Assembly: GCA_021234155.1 (NCBI GenBank)
Contig: JAJEKV010000282.1
Location: 64,001 to 128,000, forward strand
Source of the DNA: Isoetes taiwanensis
Lineage: Eukaryota > Streptophyta > Lycopodiopsida > Isoetales > Isoetaceae
Direction of reading: 5' to 3'
Length of the DNA stretch: 64,000 bases
Shown: piece after piece, positions 1 to 9,728 of the stretch
How the letters are laid out: each line of letters opens with the position of its first letter
Position numbering within the stretch: the first letter of the stretch is position 1
Position numbers and translations under genes: made by a program
The notes under the pieces: model-generated
The model's database searches: none
Seen by the model: the letters and a program-made list of their open reading frames with translations, nothing else
What the model was told of the DNA's origin: nothing

Positions 1-10
1 AAATCATGAA

Positions 11-2164
11 ATGTTGTTTGTCTTCATGAATAGTAGCGATGTAGTGAGGATTAAGAGGGCTTATGCAATCAGAGGATTTGGTATTATTGGGTCTGCTTTC
101 TATGTTAGTCACGCGAGTAAAGTTGGGGCCTTGGATATACAATATTTGAAAATGACGAGAAGCATGTCTTCAATGATACCTACTGATGAAGACCCAGATT
201 CCCCAATTTCTGGTAGCATTGATGGTTGCTCAGTCTCCTCAGCTCACGATCCTGAAGAGCTTGAAGTGGGCTCATCTATGGAGTCTATTGATGGATCATC
301 TGCTCAGCCAGATATTGAAGTTGAGTCTGTACTTCCATGTAAGGCGGACATTGATGTGAACCTTGTTACCTCCGTGAGTGGAATTATTGACAGAATGTCT
401 AGTGGTAGGCAAATTGATGGCAAACTCGTAGATTATGAGAACATCATATATTATAAAGAGGCAGCTGCAATCCTTAGGGGCATTCGTAAAAAGCAGTATG
501 CTCATGATTTTTTCTTATGGTTCAAGCGCTTGCCTCAATTTAAGCCTGACTACCACGTCTATGAAAACCTTATCAATTGCCTGCTACAAATCAGGCTTTG
601 GAAAATGATTGACAAAGTCGTGGATGATATGGTTGCTCAGGATCTTTTTTTAAACAATAAGTTGTGCTGCAAAATAATGTCAGAGGCCACATTGGCAGGT
701 GATTTAAATGTTGTTAAAATTTGGTTTCAGAGGGCAATTAGTCCGCCTTGTAAGCCTGATACTCAATCATATAATGCAATGTTGCTTGCTTTGCTCAAGC
801 TGAGTTCAGGTGACAAAGCTGCTGCTTTTATTGAGACGTTTAAAAAAGCAAATGTAGCTTTTGATTCTGCATCATATAACCTCATGCTAGCTGTATATCG
901 GCGCGCCGATATGTTTGACGAGGCATTGGATACTTTTAATAAGATGAAGGCTAGTGGATTTCGTCCAGATCGAATTGCATATAGCATAGCCATCGACGTC
1001 CTTGGCAAATCAGGCAGGCCAAGACAAGCAATGGAACTTTTCAAGGAAATGGAGGAAGCTGGGTATGAGCCTGACAACATAGCCTTTAATTCTTTAATTG
1101 ATGGTCTTGGGAGGGCTGGAATGATTGATGAGTCTAGGCGCATTTTTGATCGAGCTAGGAAAAGTAAGTGGGTACAGGATCCTATAATATTTGCAACCAT
1201 GATTAAGGTGTACTCAACTGCTGGGCTGTTTGAGCAGGGGCTTGAGGTCTTGAAACTAATGCAAGAGTCTGGCCATGAAGACTACTTAATATGGTTATGT
1301 GGCATTGATAAACAGTTATCTAAAGGCTTGCCTCTTCGATGATGCCATACACATTTATGATGACATGCAGTCTCAAGGGTGCCCACTTGGAGAATTTGCA
1401 TACACGTCAATGATCAATGCCTTGGCAAAGTCTGGAAGGCATGAGGCAGCAGAAAAGCTTTTCAAAGAAATGCTTGCAAAGGGCTTCCAAAAAAATGTGG
1501 TTGCTTACTCCATTGTAATTGATATGTATAGCAAGATGGGAAAAGAATCAGAAGCATTGAGAATTTTTACAAGCATGAAGGAAGCGGAGTGCCCAGTCAA
1601 TGCTTATATCTATAATGTCCTCATTGATATGTATGGAAAGGGAGGGAAGTTAAAGAAGGCACATGAGTTATATGAAGAAATGAAGGCTAGGAAGTTTCTC
1701 CAGATACTGTAACATACAGTTCATTGGTTAATGCATATATGAAGGCAGGCCAATCTGATGATGCAATAACAATGTATAGGCGTTTTCAGAAGTCTGGATG
1801 CAAGACTGATAAAACAATGGTTGGAACAATGATAAATGTGCTTTCAAAAACTTCAAGATACAAAGAATTAGGAACTTTGCTCCATGAAGCAGAAGAAGGG
1901 GGCATTGTACCAGACATACCCATGTATAAGGCAATTTCAAGGATATATCTTGATGCAGGTTATGTCGACGAGGCATCCGACCTGTTGAAGAAAATAGATG
2001 AATTAAAGAAAAGGCTTCCATCGCAAGGAGGATCTGGGCAGACACGAAACAGACTCAGTAACAGACTTAGTAGCAATAGACTTAGTAATGTAAATAGATT
2101 GCAGGCCCTTAGTGGTATAAATAGAGTGCAGGCCCTTAGTGGTATAAATAGAGTGCAGGCTTAA
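11..2164 (+). CDS. P-class pentatricopeptide repeat (PPR) protein, frame interrupted by two 1-bp indels
   Basis: The translation is an N-terminal region of about 150 residues without repeats, then about a dozen degenerate 35-residue PPR units of the type YNxLIDxxxKxGxxxEAxxLFxEM. PPR proteins of this class bind organellar RNA and act in its processing, stability or translation. No E/DYW or SMR domain follows, so it is P-class. The frame is open to the window edge upstream of the ATG at 11, so the true start may lie outside. The frame shifts by +1 at about 1293 (an extra G in the ATGGTTATG context) and back by -1 at about 1695 (a T run one base short). Reading across both restores continuous PPR repeats up to the TAA at 2162-2164. 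Either a recent pseudogene or uncorrected assembly indels; the second is plausible because the two errors compensate and the remainder is clean. The target RNA cannot be inferred. Confidence 0.85.
2046..2161 (+). repeat. Short tandem repeats encoding the PPR C-terminal tail
   Basis: The last ~40 codons consist of repeated NRLSN-like units followed by two 27-bp units encoding QALSGINRV. The repeats are in frame with the PPR gene, lie after the last PPR unit and end just before the stop codon, so they form a low-complexity tail. Confidence 0.8.
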
Positions 2165-2422
2165 TGATGACTGCTGGTCTAGAAATTGAGCACTACCTGG
2201 TTATTTTTGTGTTGCAACTACACAAGTTGCTGATGGAGACGATATATAGCATCTCCACAATTTTGAACATGGACATAACCACGGCAGCTATTGCATGCTT
2301 CGTACAGAGGTCCCAAACCAATGCAAAAAGAATGAAAACACTCTCATTTCAGGAGAACAAAAATGATGCTAGGAATTACAAGGTCCTACACTTGTGAAGA
2401 CTGGGACTCTGGGAGGTTAATG

Positions 2423-2428
2423 AATAAA
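2423..2428 (+). terminator. Possible poly(A) signal AATAAA of the PPR gene
   Basis: AATAAA lies about 260 bp after the PPR stop codon, followed by AT-rich sequence. Position and sequence fit a plant near-upstream element; no transcript evidence is available. Confidence 0.35.
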
Positions 2429-2687
2429 AAATCTAATATTATAAACTCGGGAAATATGACACCCTTTTTTTTGCGAATTGTTACCTTGGAAAGTGGCAAG
2501 TATAGATCTTTTTATAGGTATTTGACGCATTGACGGGCTTGAAATAGAGCGACCCGTCAATTCTTTTCCATGTGGAAGATAAGCTTATCCGTAAGTGTAA
2601 ACGGCTGCCGCCATTTTAATTGAACAACAAAGCGGAGTGCCTGCAATGGTTTTATGTTTGTAGAAATTTCTCTGTGTGACTGTCGCA

Positions 2688-3294
2688 ATGGAAACACAAG
2701 CACATTCAGCGGTTGTTTGCTACTACCAAAACGCCAAGTATGGTTTTGCTAAGAATGCCCGCGCCTTTTGTCCATCTCAGGTCAGTTTTAGAGCTCAATT
2801 TTCAGAATCGATTCAATTTGCCAGTATCGGTAGTCGAGCGAACTTGGGTTTTAGAAATGCCATGGAATCAGGCGCAACCAATGTGCAGCGTTTAGAGAAT
2901 ATGTCAAATGGACGTGCGGAAAATGACATGGAAGGATTAAAGCCGATGGAAGATTATGCAGATAGCGAAGAAGAGGATGAGGTAAAGAATATTCATTTTA
3001 CAAATCTCGAACATGCTTGCAAAATATTAGGCATAGTAACATGCTTGCAGTGAATTTATAACTCCACTTTCTGATTTGTTGGTTTAGGATGGAGATTCAT
3101 TATATTTACAAGAATTACAAAAATTCTGGGTAACACCAGTTGAAAAAATCCAGGAAACTCTAGAAAACGTATCACTGTACTCAGGTTTGCCTCGTGAAAG
3201 TGCCCAAAGGCGTGTATTTGGTGCACCTATGTTCATGTGTTTTGCAGCATGTCTGATTGCCAATGTTCTCGGGAATGTTCAATATTCTTCTTGA
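2688..3294 (+). CDS. Two-exon small protein of unknown function, possibly plastid-targeted
   Basis: Not recognised. Exon 1 (2688-2981) starts METQAHSAVV and exon 2 (3088-3294) ends GNVQYSS-stop. The 106-bp intron begins GTAAAG and ends TTTAG, in phase 0, giving about 166 residues. The first ~55 residues are rich in Ser/Ala/Arg/Phe and poor in acidic residues, like a transit peptide. An acidic run (DSEEEDE) precedes the intron. Exon 2 has a compact motif (LYLQELQKFWVTPVEKI) and a C-terminal hydrophobic stretch beginning VFGAPMFMCFAACLIANVL that could be one membrane helix. A further 3' exon cannot be excluded. The ATG at 2688 is chosen because the upstream in-frame codon at 2676 is GTG. It lies about 500 bp after the PPR gene on the same strand. 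Confidence 0.55.
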
Positions 3295-4985
3295 AATTTT
3301 TCTCAAGAAGGATTGTTTGTACAGGTTATGTAGCATTCTACTCCCGTGGGGGCAGTTTTCATGTTTTTGCTCTCCATAATGCTTTAATTTTAAAAAATAT
3401 GAATTTAGTCAACAGATTTTACAAGGCTATCTACTTTGTATAGTCTACTTTATGCATTGGCAATAGTACCTTAAGGTCATACTTGACCTTATATCCTAAA
3501 TCTATCCGGATGGAAGAACAATCGTTAAATATATGTTGTAAAACATTACCATTGATTGATTGTAATCAATTCTAAATTTGTGAGAAGGATGTTTAAGAAC
3601 TTATGCAATTTGAACTCATGTTTTTGCTTTGTTTTCCTATATTTTGGTGTCTGCAGAATAGGCGGGTGTTGTTTCTAACTACCAAGACTCGTTTCAATCC
3701 ATACTAGTTTCAATCCAACCCCTACAATCATGGAATATGCCAAAGACGATATCTCAACAAGCAAGCACAACCGTCCATCCAAAAACAAGATGGGGTCAAA
3801 CCCCATTTTCCACGTCATCCAAAGGCTGAAATTGTATTCCCAAGAAGTCAACAATGTACATACTGAAGAGTTACATGCACTACATGTTCGGCAGCAGCAA
3901 TTTGAATGAGCAACATATGCACTTCATTGGCAACAAAGTTGAACATGGTGGCCATTGTGTACAGTTTAAACGAACTTGATTCATATTCAACAACACAGAT
4001 AGCTGCCCCACCATGTCATAACATCCTCTCAAGTTTAAGCACAACAGAATATGTGAAAACAAATTGGATGGAGATTCACATAGCAGACCTCGCTCCACAT
4101 CACCAACTCACACACATCAACCTGTTTCACAAGAAGATCAACACAACAGTTCACCTGTCCCTCATAACAAACAGAGTGGTAACAAGAAGAAGCATGGGGA
4201 CTTGAACCCCACTGACATGAATCGGTCCCATGATGCTTCGCCTAGCATAATGGAACTCCCTAAATGGCGATCCATTATGCCAGGGAGCTAATCCCATGCA
4301 AGTGCTCAAGCATGCCAATGTCAATACAACTTCCCAATGCTTTCGAATTTTTTAGTTTTCTCATTACAGAATTCATGCAGCACACAAAAACAAATCATGC
4401 TCTATGAGGCAATGCAATGCAACTACAAAGAAGAACATAACAGAGAAACAACCAAAATCCCATGACATAACAGTTTCAATCAATTGGTGGTGATGTTTAA
4501 TGCCTGTGCATGCTTCCTTGCCAACCTGTCATTTCCCTGTGCAATTCTTAGAGGGGGAATCGACTGCATGAGGTTTTCAATGCTTGAGGGAGAACCTGTC
4601 AATGTGCCTCAACTCCCGCAGCAGCAAGGCTCGTGCCAGGTTCATGTGGCTCCGTAGAGCTTGCCTCTCCCTCACGACACCGCAACTTCATCCCAAATCC
4701 ATGCTTCCTATGGTCTCTTCCACCATGGAATAGACGCCTACCGCATTCGGCCGCGAACTGCCTCGCAAGATTGTTTATATTCACAACACCGGGTCAAGAA
4801 CTCGTGATGCCACATGTGCCCGCCTTCCGCCTCGCTGGATGCCACGTATGATGTGGGAGACCGCTGGAAATGAGGTTCTCCATGAGGGAACCTCGAGGCG
4901 CGCGTGCTCACGGGCTTGTCGTGAGGAGTGAAAGATCAGACGACCTCTTGTTGCCCATTCTCCACATGGGCAATGTAAGGCATTG
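3295..4985. other. Intergenic sequence without a supportable gene
   Basis: AT-rich up to about 4550, then more GC-rich towards the LINE remnant. Only short ORFs, none with a recognisable domain. The part after about 4600 may be further LINE-derived 3' sequence, but I could not align it to a known domain. Confidence 0.5.
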
Positions 4986-4989
4986 GCAC

Positions 4990-6975
4990 GTGCATGTTCC
5001 TCGCATGGGCATCAATTCATTCTTGTCAATCTTACACAATCAAGGAATGTAAAAGAAGAACTAAGTGCGCACGAAAAGCAAAGAAATGCAACAACCATCG
5101 CGGTAATCAATGGAGTCCGTGAGGAATGAAATCGCCGCTGCTCAGACGCCCTTCCATCCTGTGCCTGAACTTCGCCATCGCGATCAACAAAGCCCTCATC
5201 TCCATCTCCGTGATCGCATGCATCATCATAATACCTCTTCCTCGCCTTTACTAATACCTCTTCCTCGCCTTTACCCAATCGCCAACGGTTGCATACCGCA
5301 GGATGTTAAAGATAACACAACTAACATCGCTAAGCATGGCCTCGCGATGGATTGAGCGTTATTCTCCACACTGTGTTCACGCGGTGCTCTGAAATGGACA
5401 CACAGTTAGTAGGCAAGATCCACTGGCTAGATAGTATGAACTTCTCCGTCCTCAACATCCAGCACAGTATACACAAGGGAAGCGGAGAGCTTCTTCCTCC
5501 CATGGTACTTCACAAAATGATGCGTTCTATGCAAAGAAATTCTTGTTGTCCAACACCATAACCCTTTTTGAGATCACCGCACCATGAAGGAGGTGCAGAT
5601 CTTTGCCCATTTCGATCTATTTCTCACTCACATTATGAAGGCAAACCTTAAAGTGGACCTCCCCAAAGTCCTTTAGGCAATTGGAATCCAATGAGTCCCT
5701 CAAAGCAATGCATCCTTGTGTTCTTCAAAGCCTTGCAGATGAGGAGGATGCCTGCTGGCTTCCGGGATCCCCAACCAAAGAACTAATTGATAGTAGTTCA
5801 TGTACCGGGTGTTCTCAACGTGGTTCGAAAGCACCCTCGACAATGCAAATGTCCAGCCTCGGATCCTCTCAAGGACCACAACCAAGTGGATCGGTGGCCC
5901 TGGCATACAACTACGCCTTTGTGGTTGTTGTTCCGCGATGGCATATAGTGCTTTCCAACCCGCCGTGACCCGCAAGAACCCGATGGCAAAGATCCAAGAA
6001 GTGCTAGCAGAGAACTCATCCCTGGCACTTTGTAGGCCTGAGCCACCTCTACATCTTGTCCCCGGTAAGTGAATGAGGGAAGCTGGTCGACGATGATGAA
6101 ACTAGCAAGCCACCCTAGTTTTGCTAGGGTTAACTCGCATGCCGCTGAATCGGCAAAAAGTGTCAAGAGCATCCGTGACGCTGCATGTCCTCCGGAGTAT
6201 AGGTCGAGGTTGACATCGCCGATATATGAGTGCCGGATTGTGTGATGCATGAGATGGGCTCGCACCTCCATGCTCGAGAGCCAATCTTCCAAACCGGTCA
6301 ATGTATAGGCCAAAGAGTGTGGGGGAGAGGGGCAACCCCCGATGCACTCCAATACTACCGACACCGGGCTGTCCCGACAATGTGGATACGGCCCTCGAAA
6401 GCATGCCTCAGATAGCCTATATACTGCATTTCCAAGTCAAGGGGGTCCCTGTACCGCCACAAATTGCTCCATAACCTCGCCCCCAACGGTCAGGTCAAAG
6501 TTTTTATGAAATCCACTTAAACAACAAAGACATGTTTTGTTGGTGATTCCTGCTATCCTCAATCAATGTGCGCAGAGTGAAGATATGATCAATGGTGGAA
6601 TGCCGGGCCAAAGCTTGGCTGTGGGAGAGAGCTCAAGACATGCCTCCTTCCGCCCATATTGTCACCATTGCTCAAGGATGCCAGCCAACAGTTTTGCAAT
6701 GAGAGAGCTGACCATAATAGTACGATAGTTGGCCGGGTATTGAGAATCCCCTGCCTTGTATATGGGCACAACTCTACTAGTGGTCCACTGCAGAGGGAAG
6801 CCTTCTTGCAATGCTTTATTGAATAATGCCGTGGAGGACAGTGCGATGGTGGAGGCCCAACCCATTTCGGAAGTTCCTTTGCATGCCATCTAAATCACGC
6901 CTTTGCCTTCCCATTAGCTAGACGTTGTAGGCCCATGATGACATCCCCCTCTGTGATGGAGCAATGGAAGAAGCA
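4990..6975 (-). mobile_element. Degenerate, 5'-truncated non-LTR retrotransposon (LINE), reverse transcriptase region
   Basis: Minus-strand translation across three frames follows a LINE reverse transcriptase in the right order. A GKA..D.DG region lies near 6950-6900. VVPIYKAGDSQYPANYR is near 6770-6720. FRPRHSTIDHIFTLRTLIE, read across a frame change, is near 6605-6540. GVHRGLPLSPTLFGLYID is at about 6350-6297, then a mutated active site reading YIGD instead of YxDD at about 6226-6215, then FSGMRVNPSKT near 6130. Post-RT sequence (QLPSFTYRGQDVEV, then WKALYAIAE) continues below 6070, with a Cys/His-containing C-terminal part near 5500-5350. Frameshifts and stops are frequent, so the copy is dead. 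Sequence above ~6975 is unrelated AT-rich DNA, so the endonuclease part is absent, consistent with 5' truncation. The 3' boundary is uncertain. Confidence 0.75.
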
Positions 6976-8900
6976 TAGTTCTTTTTTTGCTTAGATTAAG
7001 CATCACCTTTAAGAATTAGGCTAAACTATTCAAATATAACATAAAGAATATCTAAAAGACACAGAGAATTCCGAAATTTCAATGTTGGCAGAGAAAGGGC
7101 AAGAATCAATTTGCAGTTCTTAGTTGAGTAGTGTTATTAGCATCATCTAGGTCGTAAAAAAAAAAAGGTGATTCTCACATTGTTTGTCCACAATGTAAAA
7201 ATATACTAACAATCTCATCTAAGAGATGAAAACAATTCACATAATAAGTCTATATCAACTCATATTCTTCGTACATCTTGCAAGGCTCGAAAATAACGAT
7301 GTCCTTAACCAGTTTAAATGCCACCTTATATTTTAGGCTACCGGAAAAAATATTTAAACAGTTTTTGGTGTATTTTAATGGAATTTTTTGTTTTTAAAGC
7401 TGAGAAATTGCTGGAAACATTTTTAGATGGTCGGATATTTTTAAGAATGAGTGGATTTTTCAGGGAGAAACCCCCCTATTTTCGAACTATGACGTCTTGC
7501 ACACAATTGCAACAAATCACCAACAAACGTTGGTAGTTTCTACGAAGACATTTGTAGAACAATATGAATATTCTTCAAGCGTACAGTTTAATAGCATTGT
7601 CGAATCGAACTCCGTAATATGCTGGATAAGAAATCAAGACGTGATGTTCATCTTCTATCCTAAGCCACAAACTTTCCATATTCGCTTATATTTTTCCATC
7701 ACCCACACAAGAATTCTAGGTGATGGGAGCTAACCTCGCTTGGATGAGATAAGATGTCTTTGGAATCTTTGTATGCAATCTATGATGTGCTTTTGAGATG
7801 TATACATAATCAAAAAGATTGAATTTTTATGTAAAAATCCCATCTTTCCCTGTGTATTTATCCATAACTTCTCAATGACCTTGGTTAGGCCAGTTGGTCT
7901 CCGTGGACGATAAAATCATATTCTATTCTATTCTATTCTTTAACACAATTACGTATTTGCCAATTTGTGATGAAAGCATACGATATTGTGGACCACATTA
8001 GAAAGGATACAATTGCAGTTAAATAATAATGCAAAAAGGCCATAAATAGGGGTGATTAAGTTTTGTCATGTTGCTAAATAGAATGAAGGGTTAGGAAAAA
8101 GCATGTTAGGGGTATCTATTTTTGGAACCTGCCAAGTATTTACGCCAGAAAGAAGTACTTTGCTCTTTTGCCTTTTCATCAAAGTTGAGTAAAAAAGTCA
8201 ATATAAAGGTCTTAGACACGTTAAGTTTCAACGTTAAGTGAAAATGGACCTACTAAAAAGAATGCATTAATTCTTAAAATTAATGATTATTGAGATATCA
8301 CATAAGTTCTGTAGTACCCAATGCTGGTTACATTTTTGGGTAGGTTTATAATCACTAGATAATGCTTTTTAAGGCACCCTGACATGCTCCTTAGCATGAT
8401 GTAAAGAAATAAGATACAAAAAACTTAAAAGTATGATTTTATTAATTCAATAATATTGGAATTCCCGTTCGACCATGAAATAGGTTATCATATATGCATA
8501 TGATTGAAACAGCGTTCCATATTAACCTCAATGTATCATAGATAATAAAAAAATGCACCAAATAAAATATAGTACAACTTCTCAACGTAGGCATTATCAT
8601 CAAAACCAGTTCCAATTTCACAGCAAACCTCCAAAAAGATCTCCCATTACCCTGACAAGAATTTTACTTTTGTGTATACTCCATCATACTTGATTAGGTT
8701 CAAGAATGCTCTTCTTCTTTTTCTTTTTTCTTTTTTGGTTGCTGTAAAGCCAAAAAAACATTATTTTCGATAGTGGATCTTGGTTTTCAAAGTTCTATTT
8801 TTGGCACGCGCATGTGGCATGTGTTTTTGCATGCGCATAGGATATGCTTTTTGGCATCAACAATCAGGTACCTTGGAAGATATATGGAATTTTTTCATTG
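6976..8900. other. AT-rich intergenic region
   Basis: No coding potential above background. Contains a repeat-family 3' end motif near 7889-7940 (described separately), a pyrimidine-rich tract near 8710-8740 and a GC/AT alternating near-palindrome around 8804-8855. Confidence 0.5.
7889..7940 (+). repeat. Dispersed repeat 3' end motif followed by (TATTC)n
   Basis: The sequence GGCCAGTTGGTCTCCGTGGA and the following CGATAAAAT recur almost identically on the opposite strand at 57943-57973. Both copies run straight into a different simple repeat, here (TATTC)3-4 and there (TTCC)n. This looks like the 3' end of a retroposon family that terminates in a short tandem repeat. Confidence 0.5.
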
Positions 8901-8904
8901 CGCT

Positions 8905-9297
8905 TTGGTTCTTTGGTCTAGTGGTAACACACACGCCCTAAAATAGCTTTGTTTCGAAGTTCAAGATGTGGTTGAAAAGTGGGGGGGTTAGGCCCTTAAA
9001 ATTCCGATTGATGCTTGAGATTTCCACTTGGACCATCAAAGTGCTTGGGGAGGTGGTTCCAGAAAAAAATATGTGCAATGGGCAAATTGCATGTTGTGAT
9101 TTTGTAGAGACGGCAAATTTCCGGTTTAAAATTTTAGAGGTTGGAAAATACCTAGAATATAGCACAATATAATATGCCTTAGAATCTAAATTAGAATTTA
9201 GCATGGCTAAATAAAAGCAGAAAATTAAAAAGCAAAGGAAAAAAAATAGCCTTCTAAAGGCAAAGCAAATACGAAACCTAAAAAAAAAAAAAAAAAA
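8905..9297 (+). mobile_element. Possible tRNA-derived SINE with poly(A) tail
   Basis: TGGTCTAGTGG at 8914-8924 fits an RNA polymerase III A box, and GTTTCGAAGTTC at 8951-8962 resembles a B box, 37 bp downstream. An A-rich run of about 18 nt ends at 9297. Order and spacing fit a tRNA-derived SINE of about 390 bp. Target-site duplications were not found by eye, so the boundaries are tentative. Confidence 0.4.
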
Positions 9298-9372
9298 TCC
9301 AACGTTTACTTCCTCGGCTCCTCTCAGATCCGATTTTCCCCTGCCCCATCTCGATTTCCCTCCCACCCACTT

Positions 9373-9440
9373 CTTGGCAGAGCATTCATAGCAAGCGGCG
9401 GGTTTTGAATCCCGCTGCCTGCTATGAGTGCTCTGCTAAG
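9373..9440. repeat. 30-bp inverted repeat with 8-nt loop (hairpin)
   Basis: The arms 9373-9402 and 9411-9440 are inverted copies with only four differences, three of which would be G-U pairs in RNA. The loop is TTTTGAAT. It sits about 290 bp upstream of the hAT coding start and could be a subterminal fold-back, a small MITE or a hairpin RNA precursor. Confidence 0.75.
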
Positions 9441-9728
9441 ACTCAGAGTAATGCTGCTGCTGCATCTACTTTTTGCAGTTTGGAGGTGGAGGAGCTCATG
9501 CAAGCGGAAATGCAGGCAGAGGAAGAAGATCATATATAGCTTTCAGATTCAGAACAGGTGTTGCTCAGAGAAAACAAGGATTATTCAGCCACAGCAAATA
9601 GTATTCTTATTTTATAGCCACGAATTGGAGTCTTTCACTTTCAACAGGTTAGGGAGATTTAACTGTCATGTTGCATGCATAACAGAAGTTTTATTCTTGT
9701 GAGTCTAAATGTGAATATTTCAGGAGCC

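Noticed and set aside
763-1200. 145-residue minus-strand frame
   Set aside because: Antisense of the PPR repeats; no domain of its own.
4599-5561. Several overlapping frames on both strands
   Set aside because: Lie in or beside the decayed LINE; no independent protein motif or splice context.
8911-8985. Functional tRNA gene
   Set aside because: A and B boxes are present, but acceptor and anticodon stems do not pair; better explained as a SINE head.
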